Positions 8,751-16,683 are shown, numbered from the stretch's first letter. The stretch is DNA of 64,000 nucleotides from Thalassoroseus pseudoceratinae (GCF_011634775.1 NZ_JAALXT010000001.1:806001-870000), one strand, 5' to 3'. Notes: generated from the letters alone by a model not told the origin. Numbers and translations: made by a program.

Positions 8751-9068
8751 ATGTTCGTCGCACGTGTCACCGGCAGCCTAGTTTCAACGCACAAGGTGCA
8801 AGCCATGGTTGGGCAGAAACTGCTAATTGTCGAACCGCTTCGTGTCAACGAGCAGGACAAATCCAATCTTCAACCGACCGGAAGGACGTTTGTCGTCGTT
8901 GATCCAATTGGGGCAGGGGTTGGGGAAACCGTACTGTGTGTCCAAGGGTCGAGTGCCCGGTTCATACCGGAAACGAAATCACTGCCTGTGGATGCCGCGA
9001 TCATCGGAATTGTTGATACAGTTACAGTACAAGGACAGTCAATTTTTGACGCGGGAACGGACTCATAG
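8751..9068 (+). CDS. EutN/CcmL-type pentameric vertex protein (BMC-P), copy 1
   Basis: A 105-residue EutN/CcmL-family protein that would form the pentamers capping shell vertices. Family marks are the opening MFVARVTGSLVSTHK strand, the KLLIVEPL strand, FVVVDPIGAGVGETVLCVQGSSAR in the centre (seen in two parts) and the closing PVDAAIIGIVDTV. It is the longest and most canonical of the three BMC-P genes in the operon. Its stop overlaps the GTG start of the membrane protein gene by one base (TAGTG), so the two are coupled. Confidence 0.94.
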   Translation: MFVARVTGSLVSTHKVQAMVGQKLLIVEPLRVNEQDKSNLQPTGRTFVVVDPIGAGVGETVLCVQGSSARFIPETKSLPVDAAIIGIVDTVTVQGQSIFDAGTDS

Positions 9069-9601
9069 TGAACACCAACTCAAACAACAACCAGACAGAC
9101 AACCTCAATCAAGCCGTCCTGGTTCTGCAGATTATCTGTGCAAGCTTGATGTTCGGCGTTGTCGTATTTGGTGGGTTTACGTTGATCCAAAAAGCTGGGA
9201 CGCCAGCTAAACCTCCGAACCTCACTAACTATGCTCTGGCAGAAGCCATTGTTGCCATTCCGTTAACCTTGCTGATCCCTAGTTTGCTGGGACCGCTTCT
9301 TCGATCGAAATCACAGAACAACCCGCCGACTGATACGGTCAACAACGAGAGTTCCACAAGTCAACAGACACGGATTGCTCCGTTACAGATTCAAAAAATC
9401 ATTCAGTACGCGTTGTTGGAAGGCTCCGCATTTCTGAACTTGGTCGCATACTACATTGAATGTCATCCGCTTGGTCTCGTTGCGGTCGGAATCATCTTGG
9501 TACTAATGGTCTTGATTTTCCCAACCCATCGATCTGTCTCGCAATGGCTTCGTCGACAAGACGAATTAGCTCTCTTCAAGAAAACAGACAACCATAACTA
9601 G
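9068..9601 (+). CDS. Four-helix membrane protein of unknown function in the BMC operon
   Basis: A 177-residue protein with a GTG start overlapping the preceding stop. Hydrophobic segments at about 15-40, 55-80, 115-132 and 137-155 predict four membrane helices. They are separated by an Asn/Thr/Ser-rich loop (about 82-105), and both ends are polar. I recognise no family. Shell proteins are soluble, so a membrane protein translationally linked to a vertex protein is unusual. It could take up substrate, export lactate, or tether the compartment or its biogenesis to the membrane. Nothing in the sequence decides between these. Confidence 0.7.
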   Translation: MNTNSNNNQTDNLNQAVLVLQIICASLMFGVVVFGGFTLIQKAGTPAKPPNLTNYALAEAIVAIPLTLLIPSLLGPLLRSKSQNNPPTDTVNNESSTSQQTRIAPLQIQKIIQYALLEGSAFLNLVAYYIECHPLGLVAVGIILVLMVLIFPTHRSVSQWLRRQDELALFKKTDNHN

Positions 9602-9654
9602 GCGTCGTCACTGAAGTCGCCTCTCGCTCAGACAATAACTAAACAGGTCACACA

Positions 9655-11121
9655 ATGGTTCAAGCAAATGAACAAGCGATTCGGCAAGTCGTCGAAGAAG
9701 TTCTAGCTCAACTTGGGAAGCAACCTGCGAGTCGCGCTCGCCAGCGGCATCAGATCACTCAAAATCATTCCAATGGCTCTTCATCTGGACAGTATGGAGT
9801 TTTTAGTGATGCGGAGTCTGCCATTGTCGCTGCAAAATCCGGTTTTGAGCAACTGTCTCAATCGCCGATGGCAGCTCGCAAGAAGATCATCGAGATCGTC
9901 AAACAGACATGCTTCGAGCAAGCAGAAGAACTAGGCCGGCTTGAGTTTGAAGAAACAAAGATTGGCCGACTCGAGCACAAGATTGAGAAACTCAAGATCA
10001 TCAAAGACGTGCCGGGAACGGAGTGGCTGCGGGCTGATTGTGTCAGTGGTGACAACGGACTAACAGTTACCGAGTATGCTCCATTCGGTATCATCGGTGC
10101 TATTACGCCGGTAACGCACTCGTTGCCAACTCTTGCCGGCAACATTGTCAACATGGTTGCCGCCGGGAATTCGCTGGTTTGCAACCCGCATCCAAGCGGA
10201 CGAAAGATTGCCGCCGAAGGTGTTCGTCGATTCAATCAGCAAATTGAACAGCAAACTGGTCTTCAGAATGTTGTGACGATCGTCGCTGAACCGACACTTG
10301 AAACCGCAGAACAGATCTTCAACCATCGAGACGTCCGAGTGTTGTGTGTTACCGGCGGACCGGGTGTCGCTCGTGCAGCTTTGTCTAGTCGGAAGAAGGC
10401 AATTGTCGCCGGTCCTGGTAATCCACCGGTGGTGGTTGATGAAACTGCCGACTTAGATCGAGCGGCAACTTCCATCGTTGCGGGTGCGGCCTATGACAAC
10501 AACCTATTGTGTATTGGTGAAAAGGAAGTATTCGCAGTCAACGAAATCTTCGATCAATTGATGAGTTCAGTGGAACAGCATGGCGGCTATCGCCTGTCTC
10601 AGTCTCAGTTTGATCAGTTGACGAGCGTCGCATTTCAGCCGACTCAAGACCCTAAAACAGGACGCACGAAGTTCGCTCTCAACCGAGACCTGATTGGGCG
10701 GGATGCCTCAGTGCTTGCTCAGGAAATCGGGCTGAGCATTCCAAAAGAAACTCAAATTCTCTTCGCAGAGTGCGATGAATCTAACCCGTTCGTGTCCGAA
10801 GAACAGATGATGCCTTGTGTTCCGTTTGTCAGAACTCGGGATGCCGCTCATGCCATTGAACTCGCAAAGGAATACGAGCACGGTTTTGGTCACACGGCTA
10901 TTATTCATAGTCGTAATGTCGACACCATGACGTACATGGGCCGCGTGATGAACACAACTCTGTTCGTCAAGAACGGACCGTCAATGGCAGGACTTGGTCT
11001 CGGAGGTGAAGGCTATCTCTCATTTAGTATTGCGACACCAACTGGTGAAGGCGTGACAAATCCTTTGACCTTCACTCGTCAACGACGCTGTGTGTTGTCG
11101 GGTTCACTAAATATCGTCTAG
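9655..11121 (+). CDS. pduP: CoA-acylating aldehyde dehydrogenase, microcompartment signature enzyme
   Basis: A 488-residue PduP/EutE-type enzyme that oxidises an aldehyde (here expected L-lactaldehyde) with NAD and CoA to acyl-CoA. The catalytic cysteine is Cys286 in [10 protein letters not shown]. The ALDH nucleotide fold shows in [17 protein letters not shown] (about 142-158) and [12 protein letters not shown] (232-243), and the enzyme ends with the usual [10 protein letters not shown]. Residues 1-22 ([15 protein letters not shown] core), followed by a 30-residue polar linker rich in Gln, Ser and Arg, form a clear encapsulation peptide. It supplies PduL with acyl-CoA inside the shell and contains the toxic aldehyde. 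It defines the operon as an aldehyde-processing metabolosome. Confidence 0.94.
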   Translation: MVQANEQAIRQVVEEVLAQLGKQPASRARQRHQITQNHSNGSSSGQYGVFSDAESAIVAAKSGFEQLSQSPMAARKKIIEIVKQTCFEQAEELGRLEFEETKIGRLEHKIEKLKIIKDVPGTEWLRADCVSGDNGLTVTEYAPFGIIGAITPVTHSLPTLAGNIVNMVAAGNSLVCNPHPSGRKIAAEGVRRFNQQIEQQTGLQNVVTIVAEPTLETAEQIFNHRDVRVLCVTGGPGVARAALSSRKKAIVAGPGNPPVVVDETADLDRAATSIVAGAAYDNNLLCIGEKEVFAVNEIFDQLMSSVEQHGGYRLSQSQFDQLTSVAFQPTQDPKTGRTKFALNRDLIGRDASVLAQEIGLSIPKETQILFAECDESNPFVSEEQMMPCVPFVRTRDAAHAIELAKEYEHGFGHTAIIHSRNVDTMTYMGRVMNTTLFVKNGPSMAGLGLGGEGYLSFSIATPTGEGVTNPLTFTRQRRCVLSGSLNIV

Positions 11122-11136
11122 GAAGGGCATGCATCC

Positions 11137-11406
11137 ATGAATGTGGCCCAGGTTGTCGGACACGCAACTTCGAGTGTGAAACACCAAGCGATGCAAGGAT
11201 GGCGACTGCTCGTCGTGCAGCCGCTTGGGCAAAACGGTGCTTTTGATGGATTCCCGTTTCTCGCCATCGACAACCTTGGATGTTCACATGGCGACCAAGT
11301 GCTGATCACAAGCGACGGTAAAGAAGTTCGCACAATGATGCAGTCCGATCAAACGCCGGTGCGATGGGCGGTCATGGGTATTATTGATCCGCCAGATTCC
11401 GAATAA
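11137..11406 (+). CDS. EutN/CcmL-type pentameric vertex protein (BMC-P), copy 2
   Basis: An 89-residue EutN/CcmL-family protein, the shortest of the three here. It keeps the opening MNVAQVVGHATSSVKH, the LLVVQPL strand, a shortened hairpin, the HGDQVLITSDGKEVR centre and the closing PVRWAVMGIIDPP. It follows the aldehyde dehydrogenase by 15 bases. Three different pentamer paralogs per operon are typical of PVM loci and may occupy different vertices or form mixed pentamers. Confidence 0.92.
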   Translation: MNVAQVVGHATSSVKHQAMQGWRLLVVQPLGQNGAFDGFPFLAIDNLGCSHGDQVLITSDGKEVRTMMQSDQTPVRWAVMGIIDPPDSE

Positions 11407-11496
11407 AACTTGACCGTCAAAGACACATCCACGACACGCTAAGCAGCAGCTATTGATTCCGTCTAACGCGACTCCCAACTATTACGAGGCTTTCCT

Positions 11497-12201
11497 GTGA
11501 TCCAGCCGGATCTTGATTCAACTCAGTTCATTGACCAAGTCGTTCGCGACGTACTGAAGCGAATCGATCCGGATCTGCTGCAATCCCGGCAACGCCCAGA
11601 TGCAGACAAGGTCACGGCGCCTAGTCCAACCAGCACAACGCAGTTCCTGTCAGATCCGGTTCTTACCGAAGAGCATCTCAAGAGCATCGAATTAGCCAAT
11701 GCGATTGAGATCGCTCAGGGAACAGTCCTGACACCAACGGCCCTCGACTATCTTCGCAAACAGAAAATTAGTTGGAAACGGGCAGCTGCCACCCAAGTTA
11801 CCAATACAGTTCAGTGTTCGTCTCCCTGGTCCTTGTTGATTCTTAGTGACGCTCAACGTTTGCATTCAATTGCGAATGGCGTCGAGAACTGCCAAGCGGA
11901 ACTTGTGGGGTCGAACACAGAAGCTGTTTCGCTTGCGATTTCTCAAATTTGTCGTGCGAGTGTTCGTGGAGTTCTCGTGTGTTCGGACCAATGTTTTGAG
12001 GTGGCATGTCGCGCAAACCGTCAGCAGAAAGTCCGGGCAGTTGTTGTGGAGGATTCCAACGATGTTCAAGCGGCCCGAGAGCAAGTGAATGCCAACGTGT
12101 TTTGCGTAAGTCCACGATCAATTCCTTTGTATTCAATCCGAAATCTCTTCCGCGAGATCACTCGATTGAAGCCCAGTCCGCAAGAAGGATGGAGCGACTA
12201 G
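11497..12201 (+). CDS. Degenerate RpiB/LacB-like protein with N-terminal encapsulation peptide
   Basis: A 234-residue protein with a GTG start (GAGG upstream). Residues 9-23 (TQFIDQVVRDVLKRI) match the targeting helices of the PduL and aldehyde dehydrogenase here. A polar linker follows, then a short VLTPTALDYLRKQKISWKR module (about 77-95) of a kind seen in several BMC proteins. Residues 112-225 resemble ribose-5-phosphate isomerase B: an alternating strand/helix pattern with SLAISQI, RGVLVCSDQ, VRAVVVEDS and NANVFCVSPRSIP in the RpiB order. The loop after the conserved Cys162 reads SDQCFE instead of GTGVGI, and the ring-opening His of the QHN motif is Val. I infer a non-isomerase or altered enzyme. 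RpiB relatedness is by eye only. Confidence 0.65.
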   Translation: MIQPDLDSTQFIDQVVRDVLKRIDPDLLQSRQRPDADKVTAPSPTSTTQFLSDPVLTEEHLKSIELANAIEIAQGTVLTPTALDYLRKQKISWKRAAATQVTNTVQCSSPWSLLILSDAQRLHSIANGVENCQAELVGSNTEAVSLAISQICRASVRGVLVCSDQCFEVACRANRQQKVRAVVVEDSNDVQAAREQVNANVFCVSPRSIPLYSIRNLFREITRLKPSPQEGWSD

Positions 12202-12205
12202 AACA

Positions 12206-12499
12206 ATGCGAATTGGCGAAGTCATTGGAAAACTTACGCTCTCACAATGTCACCCCTCTTTGATTGGTGCTCGTTGGACGGTCACAGTGCCATTAACACT
12301 CGATGGTTTGAACGACGATGCCGCCGGACGAGGCGAGGCGATGATCGTCTTTGACGAGCTAATGGCTCACGAAGGAGCAAACATTGCCATTAGTGAAGGT
12401 GCGGAAGCAGCCGCTCCATTTCATCCGGATACGAAACCCATCGACGCATACACTGCCGCAATCCTCGATCATATTGATGTCATTAATCCCAACGCTTAG
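12206..12499 (+). CDS. EutN/CcmL-type pentameric vertex protein (BMC-P), copy 3
   Basis: A 97-residue EutN/CcmL-family protein beginning four bases after the previous stop codon. The family pattern is the opening MRIGEVIGKLTLSQCH, a WTVTVPLTL strand, a middle EAMIVFDELMAHEGANIAIS segment (about 47-66) and the closing IDAYTAAILDHIDV. The central loop lacks the usual Gly-x-Gly-Glu-x-Val form and is more acidic than in copies 1 and 2, so this is the most divergent of the three pentamer proteins. Confidence 0.88.
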   Translation: MRIGEVIGKLTLSQCHPSLIGARWTVTVPLTLDGLNDDAAGRGEAMIVFDELMAHEGANIAISEGAEAAAPFHPDTKPIDAYTAAILDHIDVINPNA

Positions 12500-12520
12500 A
12501 AAATAAAGGTGCTCCAAACT

Positions 12521-13387
12521 ATGTACCATCCACTATTCAACAATCCTGAGATCAAAGAGCAGATTTGCGAGATCGGACGTCGTGTCTACGACAAGGGTTT
12601 CGCTGCTGCGAACGATGGTAACATCTCGTATCGCGTTGGTGAAAACGAAGTCCTCTGCTCACCGACGATGATCTGCAAAGGCTTTATGAAGCCTGAAGAC
12701 GTCTGCATGGTTGACCTCGATGGTGGACAACTTGCCGGCGAACGGAAACGCACGAGCGAAATCTTGCTTCACCTGACAATCATGAAGCATCGTCCTGACG
12801 TCAAAGCCGTTGTGCACTGCCATCCGCCGCACGCAACTGCGTTTGCTGTCGCTCGGGAACCGATCCCCCAATGCGTGCTTCCTGAAATCGAAGTATTCAT
12901 GGGCGAAGTCCCCTTGGCCCCATACGAAACTCCAGGCGGACAAGCTTTTGCTGACACAGTCGTTCCGTTCCTGAAGAGCACTAACACCATCATCTTGACG
13001 AACCACGGTACGGTTAGCTTTGGCAAAACACTTGAGGAAGCTTACTGGAAGACAGAAATTCTCGACGCTTATTGCCGAATTTTGTTGCTAGCAAAACAAC
13101 TCGGTCCGATCAAATATCTCGATGAGAAAGAGTCGACTGAACTCCTGGATTTGAAGAAGAAGCTCGGCTTCGACGATCCACGATTCCACGTTGAAGACTG
13201 TGATCTCTGTAGCAACAGCGCCTTCCGCGACGGCTATCAAGAGCAAATGCCCAAGCAACGGGCCTTCGATCCAGCTCCTCAGTATCCGGGTTACTTGCAA
13301 ACGAAATCAGCGAGTCAGCCGTCCGTTGATACTGAAGCCGTTGTTCAAGCCATCACAGAGCAAGTGATGGCTGCAATGAACCGTTAG
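12521..13387 (+). CDS. Class II (FucA/RhaD-like) aldolase with C-terminal targeting helix
   Basis: A 288-residue class II aldolase/adducin-family enzyme. Metal and active-site residues are in place: Glu80 in TSEILLH, the HCH pair at 99-101, His162 in TNHGTV, and DGNIS (about 32-36) for phosphate binding. It would split L-fuculose- or L-rhamnulose-1-phosphate into DHAP and L-lactaldehyde, feeding the aldehyde dehydrogenase. After the catalytic domain there is a linker, and then the last 18 residues (EAVVQAITEQVMAAMNR core) form an amphipathic helix that acts as a C-terminal encapsulation peptide. The ATG at 12521 is preferred to a GTG at 12509 because AAAGGTG at 12505-12511 is correctly spaced for it. 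Confidence 0.9.
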   Translation: MYHPLFNNPEIKEQICEIGRRVYDKGFAAANDGNISYRVGENEVLCSPTMICKGFMKPEDVCMVDLDGGQLAGERKRTSEILLHLTIMKHRPDVKAVVHCHPPHATAFAVAREPIPQCVLPEIEVFMGEVPLAPYETPGGQAFADTVVPFLKSTNTIILTNHGTVSFGKTLEEAYWKTEILDAYCRILLLAKQLGPIKYLDEKESTELLDLKKKLGFDDPRFHVEDCDLCSNSAFRDGYQEQMPKQRAFDPAPQYPGYLQTKSASQPSVDTEAVVQAITEQVMAAMNR

Positions 13388-13426
13388 AATTCTTCACACA
13401 GTTAACACGCTGCATTAGGTAGACCC

Positions 13427-14350
13427 ATGAAAGTTAGTATTATAGGTGCTGGCGGACTCGTTGGCTCGTGTGCTGGTTTCGCGCTTCAGGCTGGTCAAAT
13501 TGTGCGTGAGATCGCACTCATCGACGTCAATCGCGAAGCTGCAGAAGGTCAGGCTCTCGATCTCCTCCATGGAGCTTCGTTCCTAGCCGACCAAGTCATC
13601 CAAGCTGCAGGTACGGAAGCTGTAAGCGATAGTGATGTTGTCGTCATCACGGCCGGGCTTCGGAGAAAACCGGACGAAAGCCGACTCGACTTGATCAATC
13701 GCAATGTCGAGTTGTTCCGAAAGATCTTGGCAGATATCAAAAGTCATGGTCTAAAACAAGACGCAACAGTCTTCGTGGTTTCCAACCCGGTTGACGTTTT
13801 GACATATCTAGCGGTCCGTGATCTGTCACTTCCTGCAGAGCGTGTTATCGGGCTGGGAACAGTGCTTGACACGACTCGACTTCGGGGAATGTTGTCCGCT
13901 CAGTTGCAGGTTCCGCCGACTCAGGTTTCAGCGATGATGCTCGGTGAGCATGGCGATAGCATGGTTGCCATGTGGTCGGCGGCTCAAATTGCCGGTCTGC
14001 CAATTGACAAGTTTCCTGGTGTGACTCCCGGGCTTCTGCAAGATGTGGAACGGCGAACACGCGGAAGCGGTGCGGAGGTGATCAAGAAGAAGGGCGGAGC
14101 CGGTTTCGCCGTTGGCGTTTCAATCGCGGAAGTTGTGCATAGCATTGCCTTGGATCAGCGAAGAATCCTCCCCGTGTCGTCACTCCAAACCGGCGCCTAT
14201 GGCATCCATGACGTCTGTCTGTCAGTACCGACAGTTGTCGGTCGTACGGGTGTGATGGAGCAGATCGAAATTGATCTCTGGCCGAAAGAACGGTTGGGCC
14301 TCGTCAATTCTGCTGGCGTGTTGCGAGAGACAATTCAGAAGGTCCTGTAA
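13427..14350 (+). CDS. L-lactate/malate dehydrogenase family enzyme with Arg at the specificity position
   Basis: A 307-residue 2-hydroxyacid dehydrogenase. The NAD site is IGAGGLVGS with Asp33 favouring NAD. Catalytic His175 (LGEHGDS), Asp148, Arg151 and the substrate-binding Arg86 are all present. Aligned with Bacillus stearothermophilus LDH (CAGANQKPGETR), the local sequence TAGLRRKPDESR places Arg80 where LDH has Gln102. Arg there favours oxaloacetate, so malate dehydrogenase activity is predicted, although family members in PVM loci are usually called lactate dehydrogenases. In the operon its job is probably to reoxidise the NADH made by the aldehyde dehydrogenase. No separate targeting peptide is obvious. 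Confidence 0.88.
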   Translation: MKVSIIGAGGLVGSCAGFALQAGQIVREIALIDVNREAAEGQALDLLHGASFLADQVIQAAGTEAVSDSDVVVITAGLRRKPDESRLDLINRNVELFRKILADIKSHGLKQDATVFVVSNPVDVLTYLAVRDLSLPAERVIGLGTVLDTTRLRGMLSAQLQVPPTQVSAMMLGEHGDSMVAMWSAAQIAGLPIDKFPGVTPGLLQDVERRTRGSGAEVIKKKGGAGFAVGVSIAEVVHSIALDQRRILPVSSLQTGAYGIHDVCLSVPTVVGRTGVMEQIEIDLWPKERLGLVNSAGVLRETIQKVL

Positions 14351-14416
14351 ACTCCCGACCGAGTCGATCGAAACGCTCAAATTGAACTTGGTGTCTACTA
14401 GTCCGCGAGCCGATTT

Positions 14417-15610
14417 ATGAGTGACGTACCAACGAAATCGTTGGATTGGAAATTGAATGATATTCATTCCGACCCATCGGGCTCGAAAGAGTTCGTCATT
14501 GCCGACGCCAAGGATGCAGACATGGCGTTCGGCATTGGTGCTCCTGGGGTTTCTCCGGAACGTCATGATGGCGAGTTGCGATTCAAGACGCTGGCTGAGT
14601 ACCGCGAACAGATTCGCCAAGTCATTCGTCAGGGTCTTGTCGATATCGTTTTGATGTCGACGAGCACGAGTGAGCAACTCACGCTGCGGGAAGGGTTGTT
14701 CGACGGTTCGCATGTGACACCGGCTATCCGTGCGAATGACACAACCGACGTGCACGTTTTCCGGGGGAGTCGCATTGGCGAGGCTCCCGCAAAACCGTTC
14801 CGCACGACGCAACTCGATCATGCCCAATGCGGACACTTAGATTGTGAACCGGAAGAGCGAGCACGAGGTGCAAACCTTGGTCTCTACTCAGTGACGTTCA
14901 ATAACGATTGCGAACTCGACCTGGAAACCCTGGAACAATACAACCGCTTCCGAGAAGAAGCGGAACGTAAGGGGTTCCGACATTTTTTGGAAGTTTTCAA
15001 TCCGAATCTTTCAAAAGCTGTTAGCGACGAGCAGCGGCCGGACTTTATCAATGATGTCATTGCTCGCACGCTGGCCGGTGTTGCTTCGGCGGGGCGACCG
15101 GTCTTCTTGAAGATCGCTTACCAAGGTCCCAAAGCGATGGAGCAGCTGGTCGCCTACGACCCGCATCTGGTTGTGGGAGTGCTCGGCGGAGCCGCGGGCA
15201 CAACTTTGGATGCGTTCCAGCTTCTCTATGAAGCCAAGAAATATGGTGCTCGCGCGGCATTGTTTGGGCGGAAGATCAACCAAGCAGAGTGTCAGCTTGC
15301 ATTCATCGAATTCTTGCGGCACATTGCTGATGGTTTGCTTGAACCACGCGAAGCGGTCCGAGCCTATCATTCTGTGCTCGAAAAGCTGGAGATTCGACCG
15401 CATCGGTCGTTGGAGGACGATCTCGTTCTGCAAGCGACGCAAACGAGCTACGGCGAGAGTCAAGAGGAACCCAGCCGCCCGTCGCCCAAGAAACCCAAGC
15501 CAGTTCAATCTGAAGCTGCGGACGCAACGACGCCAAACTTCAGTCGCATGTCATCCGAGGAAAAGGCAGACTATTTCCGCAAACGGTTGGGTCACGTCGC
15601 TGACGGTTGA
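14417..15610 (+). CDS. Class-I-aldolase-like TIM-barrel protein, possible microcompartment cargo
   Basis: A 397-residue protein whose residues 30-335 look like a TIM barrel of the DhnA/FbaB/LacD class I aldolase superfamily. Strands are visible as VDIVLMST (about 75-82), DVHVFRGS (111-118), FLEVFNP, and VFLKIAY with Lys232 as candidate Schiff-base lysine. A C-terminal GVLGGAAGTT...FGRKI phosphate-binding pair (254-287) follows. The end differs: a Pro/Ser/Lys-rich linker (about 343-372) leads to a final amphipathic helix (SSEEKADYFRKRLGHV), the architecture of an encapsulation tail. It lies 66 bases after the dehydrogenase and ends the operon. The reaction is not known; a sugar-phosphate aldolase is plausible. 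Confidence 0.65.
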   Translation: MSDVPTKSLDWKLNDIHSDPSGSKEFVIADAKDADMAFGIGAPGVSPERHDGELRFKTLAEYREQIRQVIRQGLVDIVLMSTSTSEQLTLREGLFDGSHVTPAIRANDTTDVHVFRGSRIGEAPAKPFRTTQLDHAQCGHLDCEPEERARGANLGLYSVTFNNDCELDLETLEQYNRFREEAERKGFRHFLEVFNPNLSKAVSDEQRPDFINDVIARTLAGVASAGRPVFLKIAYQGPKAMEQLVAYDPHLVVGVLGGAAGTTLDAFQLLYEAKKYGARAALFGRKINQAECQLAFIEFLRHIADGLLEPREAVRAYHSVLEKLEIRPHRSLEDDLVLQATQTSYGESQEEPSRPSPKKPKPVQSEAADATTPNFSRMSSEEKADYFRKRLGHVADG

Positions 15611-15665
15611 AGGACTTCACCGAAAGTGTTGTCGTTGAGCCAATTGCAATAGAAAGACTTCTTTC

Positions 15666-15872
15666 ATGGATGAATGGGATGACGAGCCGCTCGACACCGT
15701 CAAATGCCCAAATTGCCATGAGGATGTCTACGAGGACGCCGAACAGTGTCCGTATTGCGGCTGGTATATGACGTCTGACAGCTCCGCCTTCGACGGAAAA
15801 CCCGTGTGGTTCGTTCTGCTCGGTCTTGCCGGAATCGCGGCCGTCATTGCTGCGTTGAGTGGGATTTTTTAG
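15666..15872 (+). CDS. Small zinc-ribbon membrane protein
   Basis: A 68-residue protein with an acidic start, a double CxxC zinc ribbon (CPNCHEDVYEDAEQCPYCG, about 14-32) and one membrane helix at 49-68 that forms the C-terminus. It resembles the many bacterial zinc-ribbon, tail-anchored proteins without known function. It follows the microcompartment operon by 55 bases, so read-through is possible, but nothing ties it to the compartment. Its last 29 bases overlap the 3' end of the opposing DUF1573 gene. Confidence 0.75.
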   Translation: MDEWDDEPLDTVKCPNCHEDVYEDAEQCPYCGWYMTSDSSAFDGKPVWFVLLGLAGIAAVIAALSGIF

Positions 15873-16683
15873 CCGTTCGCCCTGTCTTGGCCATTTCGGG
15901 TTTGCCGACGACTTGGATAGGAATCCAAAGTGTCGGGTAGACGTCGTCGTTGGTCTCGACTTTGACAACGTGTTCGTGGATTCCCGGCGGGACATCGCCC
16001 GCAACGGTGACGGAAATCTTGGCTTGCGGTCCAGCGACTTTCTGACCGGAGTCAACTTGTTGCACCTGAACTTCGACATGGGAAGTTTTGCAAGTTGCGT
16101 TGAGAACGGTCAATGGCTTCGCACGAAAATCGTTGACAGTGAATGTTTGCGTCGTCGATTGACTACTGAATTGATAGAACGTCAACGCCCTCGGCGTGAT
16201 CGTGACCCGTCGCTCTGGAAGTTCTAGCTTGAACAAGAGCTTTGTTTCGCGGGGCTTCGGATCCTCGTACTTGACGGTCAGCCAGTATTCTTGTGGACCG
16301 GATTCCTGTGTCGCCGCATCGGACCGCAAATAAAATGTGCCGGTTTCGCCAGGTGCGTACTGGGTTTTCTCGATTTTTGGTTGAAGACACCCGCAACTCG
16401 GCTTCAATTCGGTAATCGTCACCGGTTCGGTTCCGGCATTGCGGAAACCGAATCTCGCTTGGACAATTTTCGCGGCCGGGACTTTGCCGAGATTGACGGC
16501 GTACTGATCAAACATCAACGCCGGTCGGTCGACCTTGGCGGTGGAATCCGTAGGGCGTGCACCAGCCTGCCGGAACCCCACGGAAACGAGGCATGGCAAG
16601 GATATGGCGACCAAACCAATTGTCTTAGCAGACAGGAACTGGGTGAACAGATTTCGTGATGTGTCCGACGATGTGGGTGGCAT
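15844..16683 (-). CDS. DUF1573-domain secreted protein
   Basis: A 279-residue exported protein. A hydrophobic segment about 20-38 residues in acts as signal or anchor. It is followed by a DUF1573 immunoglobulin-like domain with the diagnostic NAGTEPVTITELKPSCGC motif, then a second beta-rich domain. DUF1573 proteins are frequent in planctomycetes and Bacteroidetes and are thought to be cell-surface or periplasmic adhesion-type modules. The ATG at 16683 has GGAG nine bases upstream and is preferred to a GTG at 16755. It is the last of four minus-strand genes that start at 18881. Confidence 0.8.
   Translation of the reverse strand: MPPTSSDTSRNLFTQFLSAKTIGLVAISLPCLVSVGFRQAGARPTDSTAKVDRPALMFDQYAVNLGKVPAAKIVQARFGFRNAGTEPVTITELKPSCGCLQPKIEKTQYAPGETGTFYLRSDAATQESGPQEYWLTVKYEDPKPRETKLLFKLELPERRVTITPRALTFYQFSSQSTTQTFTVNDFRAKPLTVLNATCKTSHVEVQVQQVDSGQKVAGPQAKISVTVAGDVPPGIHEHVVKVETNDDVYPTLWIPIQVVGKPEMAKTGRTAKKSHSTQQ

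Noticed and set aside
9655-11121. Ethanolamine (Eut) or propanediol (Pdu) diol-dehydratase type compartment
   Set aside because: No B12-dependent diol dehydratase, ammonia lyase or reactivase genes are present; the class II aldolase marks the PVM type.
14222-14836. 204-residue minus-strand frame
   Set aside because: Covers the ends of two well-supported + genes and has no family features.
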